Assembly (NCBI GenBank): GCA_027578815.1
Contig: JANBTH010000273.1
Location: 1 to 22,617 of the forward strand
Source: Coemansia sp. RSA 1804
Lineage: Eukaryota > Kickxellomycota > Kickxellomycetes > Kickxellales > Kickxellaceae
Length of the DNA: 22,617 nucleotides
Direction of reading: 5' to 3'
This document shows positions 16,062 to 22,617 of the stretch, piece after piece. The position numbers and the translations under genes were made by a program. Below the pieces are notes generated by a model, which saw nothing but the letters and a program-made list of their open reading frames with translations, ran no database searches and was not told the origin of the DNA. The stretch's first letter is position 1. The number at the start of each line of letters is the position of its first letter.

Positions 16062-19000
16062 TCAGCGGTAATGCAGAGACTGTGCGTTGTTATTGTACAT
16101 GTTGCTTGGTAGCAACGCCTGTTCGCCAGCCGGTCGCTTTCCGCTGCTTGCTGTTGCCAAAAGTCCGCCAAATATGTGCTGGTCTTCTGGAACAGAAGCG
16201 TCGTGGTGGATATAGGGAGATGCATGCAGCGCCGATGGATGCGGGCCGTTGTTTGAGAAATGGGCTGGATATCCTGGAGCACCACCGCCAGGAGCAGACT
16301 GGTCAAGATGCATGAGAGGAAACTGGGAGCGCAGAACATTCGCAGCACCGCCAACGTGCGGCGGACGCTGCTTGGTCTGCTGGGCAACCTGAAGAAGCGA
16401 GCCCTGCGCAAAGACATTGCCATTGTGGGCCATCACATTCTGCATCGCACGCGAAGCCTCCAACGCCTTGCTCTCGCGGGGCTGCGACAGAAGCGATCCC
16501 TTTGCAAACAGCTCCACGTCCACCTGCTTTTCAGCCTCGGCCTCAATAGCCGACTTTTTGGGCTTTGACAACAACGATCCAGGCTGGAACAGTGCCTCTT
16601 GGGCTTGGATGTTATCGTTGCTGCCGTCCTGATCTCCGTTTGCGCCCGAGCTCAGGACCCTGCTGAGGTCGCTTACGTCCACGCCCTTCTGCTCCACTGC
16701 CTTTACAAGCGTTGCCGGATCGTACTTGCTGCTAGTCGCAACCTTGCTGACCATAGACACCATTTCGGCGCACATGTCGCCTGTGGTTTTCCTCAGGGCG
16801 CCCTCGGCGTCTTCGTGCTTGTCAAGCGACAGGTCGACAAGCGGCTTTGTAGACGGACCCATGTCATCGCCCTCCTTCACAGCAAATGTCTCGGTGATTC
16901 TGCGCTCCAGCACCTGGCTGAACTTTATCTGGTTTTTCGACAAGCGAAGAACCTTTAGCCACTCGCGCAGACCATCGAGCGAATGGACGGCAAACCACTT
17001 GACGTAGTCCTCATCGGGCTTTTCAAACATCTGCATCGGCATCTCCGACTTTAGTCCAAACACAAAGCGCGTGGGCGCACCACGAAGCGGCTCAAATGGC
17101 GTGTACACGTCGTTGTTTGTCAGAGTCAGGTAGTGGGCTTCCTTCTTTGCTTTGCTGCGCCCGCTGTCCTTTACCAGGACAACGCTGTGGTCCTGAAGGC
17201 GAAACACGCCCTTTTGCCACTTGCTCTTCTTGATCCGATAGTACAGCATCCCCTGGATCGCATGGTCGCCCGGCAGTATTCCGCCACCCAAGGAAATCAG
17301 CGACTGCTGCGAGTAGCCCTTAAGAACCAGGTAATTGTTGCTCCGCGGCTCCCAGCTCTCGACAATGCCCATCAGGTTCTCAAAGTGGTTGAGCGGCCGC
17401 TCGATGCCAAAGTAATCAACCAGTTCAAATAGTGCCCACGTGTCCTTGTCAGGATCAATGATTCTGCTCTTCCTCATGTCGCCGATCAGCAGCTCGCACG
17501 TCGTGTACTTCGTCAAGGAAAATGTGTAGTACCGCTGTGCATCCTGGACATAGATGCGGATCGATATTTTGCGCACGTTGAGTACAGCAAGCTTCTCCAG
17601 CGCCTTATTGACCTTCTCGGCACGTGTCAGCTCTCGCGGCTGGATCTGCTCCGCATGTTGGCTCATCATTGTCTCAAGCGGCTGCATGACAGCTGCTGAG
17701 CTGCTGCCGATATGGTCGGGTCGGCCATCAAGTGCTGCCATCTGTGCCTCGAACTCGCCATAAAACGAAGACCTTGGTGCCAGCTCGCTCAAAGGTTGGG
17801 TATCGTTATCGTCAGCATGATTGCCTATGTCGCAATGACTGATGTCGGGAACAGCGGTATGGCTGCCAGCAATGGCTGCATCCTTCTTGCTGTCCTCTGT
17901 AGGAAGCAGCATGTTGTCCAGACCCAGGCCATCGGAGAGCAAGCTGGCCCCACCGGTATCAAACCCAGCAATCTCCAGTGGTTTAAACTCGATAAATGAT
18001 TCCCTTGGATTTCCGTTGGTAGCGGTTTCCGCAGCGTAGTCTGGCTCAAAATAGTCAACAGGCTCCACCAGCCTGTTGTCAACAGCTATGCTGCGTCGCA
18101 TCACAGCCAGCGAGAAGCGTCTTCGTGCGGCAAGACTGCCGCTCATTATGCCGTCAAGATCTACCAGCAGTTGATCAATGTCACCGTAGTCCTCAGGAGA
18201 AAGCATCTCAATAGCCGCCTTTGACCCCGAATGCTCGGTCGATGCAGTCAGAAGCTCCACAGGGCCGGCACGCAAGAGCTCCATGAGCGTTCCGCCGCTG
18301 GAAGATGCAGTGTTGCGCGAGGCAAAGGACTGTGCATCATCGTGCTGGCTACCTCCCTGAAGCTCCGCATTGTCACCACCCTTTCTTGATAACTTACGAC
18401 GTAGGCGCTTTTCCTTGTCCGCACCGTCGATATCGTGGTCCGAACTGCTTTCAACGCCGGACTCATCGTCCGTGTTCTCTTTGCGCTGTGCACGCTCGGT
18501 GTTTTCGACAATGTCTGCCAAGGCTATGTACTGAACCGCAGCACGTGCCTTCATGGCACGTGACTTTATTGGAAGCCCTGGCAGACCAGAAGAGCCGGCC
18601 GGCAGGTAGCTCTTTTCTTTTCTAGATTTGGGAGCTATACTCTTGACATGCTGTGGCGGTGATGCAGTGTGATTGCTGGTGAAGCTCTGGCGACTATGCA
18701 GCAATCTATTGTGGCTCATGTTATCCGAATCGCGCTCTTCCGGCTTGCAAACCGACCCCTGTTTGCTCGCTGCCCTTTCCGACACTTGGCTCTGGGCGCG
18801 AGAACGACGAGAGCTACCAAGAGATGACGTGGATCGGTTGTCCAACTGTGCCACGCTAGAAGCGCCAGACCTTTCGGAGCCAACCGAGTCCTGTTGGTAT
18901 CTATCGGCTGCATCAGCGCGGTGTTTCGCTTTGGCCATCCCTGATTTGAGTGTCTGCAAAAGCTTCATCTGCCGCTGAGACAGCACACGACTTTTCTTAG

Positions 19001-20801
19001 ATGCATCGGTATCCTCCTCATCCAGATCATCGACGTTCCTAAGACCATGTCTGCTTCTTCCAGATGCAATAGATCGCTCCTGCTCTCTTGAGGATGCGTG
19101 ACGGCTGTATGCAGATCCTGTTTCGTAAGAGTCCCTGGTCCACGACTTTTTGGTGCCTGTCTCAAGATCTGACTTTATCTGATCCAGCGGCTGGTCCTCG
19201 TCATCGTCACTATCATTATCGCCGTTGTCGTCGCTATCTGCGCTCTTACCAGAGTGCTGGACTATGCTTCTATGTGGGTCGGTTTTCAGGTCAGCGGTAC
19301 TAAGCGATTGGGGACACGAGTCCTTCTCTCGGCTCTCAGCATCACGATGGCGTGGCTTGGAACGTGTCGTGTTTGCCTTTTTCAATGAGCCATGATGTGT
19401 CATGGAAGAAAGCTTCTGCGTGATTGAGCCAAAGTACCGCGAGCGCGGACTGGGCGAAGTTGCTGGCATAGCGCTCTTTGTTCGCCGAACTTTGGCCAAG
19501 GCCGCCGCCGCATCCTTGTTGACAGAATTGCTAGAAATCACAGACAGCGGCAGGTCGTCGTCGTCGTCGTCGCCATTGTGAGAAGAATCGTCGTCGGCAT
19601 GGTCCTTGCCATTTCCAACAGGCTTGCCAGCAGCAGTCTTGCCTTTTTCCCCGGACAAATGTGTAGCAAATTCTTCCTTGGAAGAGGAGACAGTTTGCTG
19701 GCGGGATGCGGGGGACAAGTGTTTCAATGACTTTGGTGCCGTTTTGGTGGAGATAGCGCGTGAGACTGGTACGGATTGAACGGGGCGCTTTGGTTTCTCT
19801 TCGTCCGAATCGATGTTGTATGCAGACTCGTCCGAGGACGATGTCTCGGAAGACTCCTCAGAGCCCTCAGAGCCAAATGAGGATGAAGAAGCAGCCGGTG
19901 CTTTGTCAGGGCTTGCACGGCTGGCTGAATTTGTTGGCAGTTTTTTGCTACTGTCGCTGTTGTTATTATTAACCCACGGACGGTCTTTGGTGCGGGGCTT
20001 TGACGCAGCGCTTCCTGCTCTCAGCTGTGACTGGGCGAAATGGTGTGCGTGATAGAGACTCTCAATGCCAGTGGCGTTAGGTGGTTGTGGGGATGGCACG
20101 ACTGCCGAATGCGAGTGGGGCAAATTAGGGTTATAGGGGGCATTTTGGAAACCACTGCCAGAACCAGACATGAGGGGTTGGTGATTGTAGCTGGCGGGGA
20201 CGCCTATGTGGTCAGCAAACCCGTCGTCCACCCAGTCTTGCGCGGACGATCCGTGCGGCTGCTGTTGCTGCTGCATCTGCATCTGGTGGTACTGCTCGAG
20301 AAACTGCTGCTGAAATTGGCGCTGTTGGTGCTCTAGCTCCATCTCTAGCTGCTGGTGGTAGTCGAGTGGCGGCATGGCTTGTGGCACGCCTGGATCAGTG
20401 AGACGGACTGGTGGCGGTGCAGTGTTGTTGTTTATGTTTTTGGTGTTGTTGTTGTAGCTGTAGCCCTGGTTGTTGTGGATGTGGTTGTTGGTATTGGCGG
20501 CGTATTGTTGATAAGGCAGCAAGCCATGATTCTGACTATGCTGCTGCTGTAGTTGTAGTAGCTGTTGTTGTTGCTGCTGAAGAAGCTGGTGTTGTGGCTG
20601 GGACGCATGGTGCTGTGGATGACCATACGATAAAGAAGCGTCAAAGTGCTGCTGCTGCTGGCCACCAATGGTTCCTGCCATCATGCTTAGGGGAACATGG
20701 TCGTCCTCGTCATCGTCGTAGTTGGAGATAGCAGCAGCTGGATGTTGTGGATGCTGATTCCAGGGGTTACCGCCCTGCGGATGATGCTGTTGACGTCGCA
20801 T
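16062..20801 (-). CDS. Large RA-PH domain protein, putative Ras-family GTPase effector
   Basis: 1579 residues, apparently one coding exon. The N terminus is disordered and rich in Gln, His and Asn (polyQ at about 74-87; Gln-rich helix at 149-181). Residues 270-860 are Ser/Asp/Lys-rich and unstructured. From about 1056 a helical linker leads into an RA-like ubiquitin fold (about 1076-1162: RKISIRIYVQDAQRYYTFSL, WALFELVDYFGIERPL) and a PH domain (about 1181-1288: GMLYYRIKKSKWQKGVFRLQ ... WFAVHSLDGLREWLKVL, with the helix Trp at 1281). Family knowledge: adjacent RA-PH modules occur in the Grb7/10/14 and MIG-10/RIAM/lamellipodin groups, binding Ras/Rap GTPases and phosphoinositides, so a membrane-linked polarity or growth effector is inferred. 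Two repeated short-motif sets are described separately. An in-frame TAG lies directly before CACATG, so coding extends upstream only by splicing. Confidence 0.85.
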   Translation of the reverse strand: MRRQQHHPQGGNPWNQHPQHPAAAISNYDDDEDDHVPLSMMAGTIGGQQQQHFDASLSYGHPQHHASQPQHQLLQQQQQQLLQLQQQHSQNHGLLPYQQYAANTNNHIHNNQGYSYNNNTKNINNNTAPPPVRLTDPGVPQAMPPLDYHQQLEMELEHQQRQFQQQFLEQYHQMQMQQQQQPHGSSAQDWVDDGFADHIGVPASYNHQPLMSGSGSGFQNAPYNPNLPHSHSAVVPSPQPPNATGIESLYHAHHFAQSQLRAGSAASKPRTKDRPWVNNNNSDSSKKLPTNSASRASPDKAPAASSSSFGSEGSEESSETSSSDESAYNIDSDEEKPKRPVQSVPVSRAISTKTAPKSLKHLSPASRQQTVSSSKEEFATHLSGEKGKTAAGKPVGNGKDHADDDSSHNGDDDDDDLPLSVISSNSVNKDAAAALAKVRRTKSAMPATSPSPRSRYFGSITQKLSSMTHHGSLKKANTTRSKPRHRDAESREKDSCPQSLSTADLKTDPHRSIVQHSGKSADSDDNGDNDSDDDEDQPLDQIKSDLETGTKKSWTRDSYETGSAYSRHASSREQERSIASGRSRHGLRNVDDLDEEDTDASKKSRVLSQRQMKLLQTLKSGMAKAKHRADAADRYQQDSVGSERSGASSVAQLDNRSTSSLGSSRRSRAQSQVSERAASKQGSVCKPEERDSDNMSHNRLLHSRQSFTSNHTASPPQHVKSIAPKSRKEKSYLPAGSSGLPGLPIKSRAMKARAAVQYIALADIVENTERAQRKENTDDESGVESSSDHDIDGADKEKRLRRKLSRKGGDNAELQGGSQHDDAQSFASRNTASSSGGTLMELLRAGPVELLTASTEHSGSKAAIEMLSPEDYGDIDQLLVDLDGIMSGSLAARRRFSLAVMRRSIAVDNRLVEPVDYFEPDYAAETATNGNPRESFIEFKPLEIAGFDTGGASLLSDGLGLDNMLLPTEDSKKDAAIAGSHTAVPDISHCDIGNHADDNDTQPLSELAPRSSFYGEFEAQMAALDGRPDHIGSSSAAVMQPLETMMSQHAEQIQPRELTRAEKVNKALEKLAVLNVRKISIRIYVQDAQRYYTFSLTKYTTCELLIGDMRKSRIIDPDKDTWALFELVDYFGIERPLNHFENLMGIVESWEPRSNNYLVLKGYSQQSLISLGGGILPGDHAIQGMLYYRIKKSKWQKGVFRLQDHSVVLVKDSGRSKAKKEAHYLTLTNNDVYTPFEPLRGAPTRFVFGLKSEMPMQMFEKPDEDYVKWFAVHSLDGLREWLKVLRLSKNQIKFSQVLERRITETFAVKEGDDMGPSTKPLVDLSLDKHEDAEGALRKTTGDMCAEMVSMVSKVATSSKYDPATLVKAVEQKGVDVSDLSRVLSSGANGDQDGSNDNIQAQEALFQPGSLLSKPKKSAIEAEAEKQVDVELFAKGSLLSQPRESKALEASRAMQNVMAHNGNVFAQGSLLQVAQQTKQRPPHVGGAANVLRSQFPLMHLDQSAPGGGAPGYPAHFSNNGPHPSALHASPYIHHDASVPEDQHIFGGLLATASSGKRPAGEQALLPSNMYNNNAQSLHYR
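16392..16589 (-). repeat. Threefold F-x-x-G-S-L-L motif repeat in the RA-PH protein
   Basis: The protein has FQPGSLL at residues 1405-1411, FAKGSLL at 1432-1438 and FAQGSLL at 1464-1470. The first two are followed by S-x-P (SKPKKSAIEAE and SQPRESKALEAS). Spacing is 27 and 32 residues. Each sits in otherwise low-complexity sequence after the PH domain, so the repeat is probably a set of docking motifs; the partner is unknown. Confidence 0.7.
20541..20585 (-). repeat. Gln/Leu codon-repeat tract in the RA-PH N terminus
   Basis: Encodes LLQQQQQQLLQLQQQ (residues 73-87) from CAG/CAA and CTG/CTA/CTT triplets; on the plus strand it reads as CTG/TTG repeats. It is likely length-variable between strains. 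The mirror frames on the plus strand are Val/Cys/Leu-rich shadows and are not coding. Confidence 0.6.
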
Positions 20802-20804
20802 GTG

Positions 20805-21109
20805 CTACAGACAATATCTCAGATAGCAGCAAATAGAATAGACCAGACAAAGAAACAAAGAAAGACGAGAATTGGAGTCAGTACCAAGAAACAAAAGACA
20901 TGCCGACAAGCAGCCAGTATGGGAAAAAAGAGAACAGACCGACGATGCATGGGCCGTGCTCGTGGAGACAGGCAGATCGAGGAAGACGATATTTACAGAG
21001 GTTACGTCCAGAAAGAGAAGACAGGCGCAATGATCAGCCATTCTCCCCTCCCCAGCTCCAACGCTAGCTAGGGGTATGGTTTGGTTGGAGCATTCGAAGA
21101 TATACGTAC
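20805..21109 (-). other. Possible 5' intron of the RA-PH gene
   Basis: On the minus strand an ATG is followed at once by GTACGT (donor, from 21109), and CTGTAG (acceptor) ends at 20805 just before CACATG. Joining them would give ATG-CAC-ATG in frame with the long ORF, adding Met-His. Donor and acceptor fit loose fungal consensus, but the branch site is unclear and the same signals can arise by chance. Confidence 0.3.
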
Positions 21110-21646
21110 CATGCTGATAATATCCGGGGGATGCAATCGGCGGATGCAGATAGCCGGGCTTTCGTTGTGCTCGCAAGTAAAAATGTAGTAAAGGCAGAAT
21201 GGAATGCGAAGATAAAAGAAGGCGAGGGGAGATAGAGGTGTTTGCGCAGTTGCAAGATATGGAAAAAGTCTATCGAACACACAAAAGTAGAAAAAGGACT
21301 AGAAGAACAGACAAGGACCGTCGGACGGAAGAAGCAAAAGATGGGGAGGGGGAGAAAGGAGAAGAAAGGAGACAGCTTATGCGCGAACAGATGAAAGGCG
21401 GGAAGAGCCTGGGCGAAGCACGACGGAATCCAATAAGCCCATGCTGTTTTGTTTCTAAAAAGGCAATTCAGACCTCTGGGGGGGGGCGGCGGCGCGTGTG
21501 TGTGGGGAGGAGATAAAGAGACCGGGAAAGCGGCCCAAGCCAACATGAATGAGAGTGTTCTACTCTATGCCAGCGACAATGGCAACAGCAGCGACAGCGG
21601 CGACACGCGTGTGCGTTTCCAGCGAAGCTGCAGCGGACGGTCCTCG

Positions 21647-21678
21647 CTTTCTCTTTCTCTTTCTCTTTCTCTCTTTCT
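21647..21678. repeat. CTTTCT microsatellite
   Basis: About five copies of the hexamer CTTTCT, with one CTCT slip near the 3' end. It lies in the core of the divergent promoter region and is probably length-variable. Confidence 0.75.
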
Positions 21679-22545
21679 GTTCTTTTCCGTGGAGCGTACA
21701 CGTGTGAGGAAGGAGCCGAATGCGCTGCAAACGGTCCCATTGACAACCCACCCGCTGCCAGACAGATACGCATGCACGGTGAGGTAAACGCTTGATTGTG
21801 GAATTAACATGCGAGGGCCAAAGCGCATGGCCGCGCTTTTTGGCGTCTGCCTTTCGCTTTGCTTGGAATGTTGGCGAGCGCAGAGGAGTCTTTTCGACGC
21901 TGTTGCTGGTGGCCTCTTTGTCCCCTGCGTCCCTGCACTCCCCGCTCCCTCTTTCATTCCCAAACCAGACCTACAACGCCAAGGCACTACACGTGGCAGC
22001 AGTAGCAGCAAAAACTCTTTTCTGGGTCTTTTGGCTCAAAAGAGAGAACAAGGAGTGCCAGCTTGCTTGGCTCTTTCTTTGATATCCATCAAAGATGCAG
22101 GCCCCAGAAAGACTTGCATGCCTTGCTGCTTTGTGGTTTCAGCCAGAAAAGAAGTGCAGACGGGACTTCCAAAAAGGAACTCTCTCTTTCTCCTCTTTCA
22201 CGCCTGCGATTAATCATCCCTTCTTTATTTACTCTAATTCAATTGCCTCTTGCGTCTGTTTTTTATCTTTGCTTTGCTTCGTGCTTCTATCTAGCCAGTA
22301 GTTACTCTGGTCGCCTGTTACGCCTTCCCTTCTCTTTACGCATACACTATTTTCACGCCAGCCGGCCAGTTATCCACCACTCTCACTTTTGCCCGTCTTT
22401 CTCGCGCACTAATTCTCTCGCTTTTTGAAGCCTTGTCTTTGCCTGCAATCCGCTACTGGCCTCGCAAAAGAAAGCGCATTCACCTCTTCTTTCTCTTTCA
22501 TTCCTTTCTCCCTTTCCTTCACATCCCCTCCTGCCACTCACACAA

Positions 22546-22617
22546 ATGAATTTCCAAGGCTTAGACTTTGACGGAGTGCCCACGGATCCAGACCTAATTA
22601 CCGATGACAATGAGTCG
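22546..22617 (+). CDS. 5' end of an unrecognised gene, cut by the window edge
   Basis: 24 codons from the ATG after CCACTCACACAA, open to the window end. The fragment begins MNFQGLDFDGVPTDPDLI and ends TDDNES: acidic, with no Lys or Arg. The preceding 350 bases are strongly C/T-rich, as leaders of expressed genes are in this window. Too little is present to name a family. It is divergent from the RA-PH gene and shares its promoter region. Confidence 0.55.
   Translation, partial: MNFQGLDFDGVPTDPDLITDDNES

Larger units (their letters stand above)
20802..22545. promoter_or_regulatory. 1.74-kb divergent promoter and leader region
   Basis: No convincing gene. Strand composition splits it: 21185-21450 is purine-rich on the plus strand (pyrimidine-rich in the RA-PH leader), while 22180-22545 is pyrimidine-rich on the plus strand (leader of the last gene), so transcription probably starts outward from between about 21.45 and 22.15 kb. 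That core holds the palindrome ACACGCGTGT (21603-21612), CACGTG boxes at 21699-21704 and 21990-21995, a G-rich run (21478-21486, then GGCGGCG), and a CTTTCT microsatellite. A 5' intron of the RA-PH gene may lie at 20805-21109. Confidence 0.5.

Noticed and set aside
20411..20731. Plus-strand frames opposite the polyQ region
   Set aside because: Val/Cys/Ala-rich mirror translations of CAG/CAA repeats in a well-supported minus-strand gene.
21474..21506. G-rich run as a G-quadruplex
   Set aside because: One G9 tract and short GG or GGGG tracts could fold, but loop spacing is poor and there is no conservation evidence; noted only as composition.
21064..21546. 160-codon minus-strand frame in the divergent promoter
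   Set aside because: Pro/Phe/Ser/Leu-rich translation of a C/T-rich leader, with no domain; better explained as 5' UTR of the RA-PH gene.

Overview
The window looks like nuclear DNA of a fungus, most likely an early-diverging one. It carries fungal-type single-copy genes (zuotin-class J protein, mitochondrial ribosomal uS4m/Nam9, Rad2/XPG nuclease, Rdx protein), mostly intronless but with one clear spliceosomal intron (GTAAGT...TAG, 273 nt), Gln/Asp homopolymer runs and pyrimidine-rich leaders. Two C-terminal SANT domains on the zuotin, which yeast Zuo1 lacks, and the overall gene style make a Zoopagomycota/Kickxellomycotina-like genome my best guess. That placement is inference; nothing in the window fixes the phylum. 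No tRNA, rRNA, CRISPR array or intact transposon was seen.

Layout. 1-7.1 kb: ZUO1-like gene (-), divergent from NAM9-like (+); then a NIPA-type magnesium transporter with a Cys-rich N-terminal region (+); then two small four-span membrane proteins (+) that are diverged tandem paralogs in an AT-richer patch. 7.4-11.0 kb: RAD2/XPG (-), convergent with the second small membrane gene. 11.0-12.85 kb: a long gap with no convincing full gene, but with a 52-codon ORF encoding one well-formed C2H2 zinc finger and a paired inverted CCAAT element. 12.85-15.2 kb: a two-exon tandem-AAA ATPase (-), probably AFG2/SPATA5L1-like. 15.5-15.9 kb: a small Rdx (SelW/SelT/SelH-fold) protein (+), with Cys in both CxxC positions and a 5-codon uORF ending two bases before its start. 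16.06-20.8 kb: a 1579-residue protein with long disordered regions and a C-terminal RA-PH pair (-). 20.8-22.55 kb: a large divergent promoter region with pyrimidine-rich leaders in both directions. 22.55 kb to the end: the first 24 codons of an unrecognised gene.

The genes do not form a pathway. Zuotin and Nam9 share a divergent promoter and both serve translation, in cytosol and mitochondrion, and a telo-box-like element lies between them. If the AAA protein is the AFG2B type, it would add a ribosome-maturation link. The parts that look least described are the tandem four-span pair, the Cys-rich NIPA, the RA-PH protein with its two sets of repeated short motifs, and the lone zinc-finger ORF.
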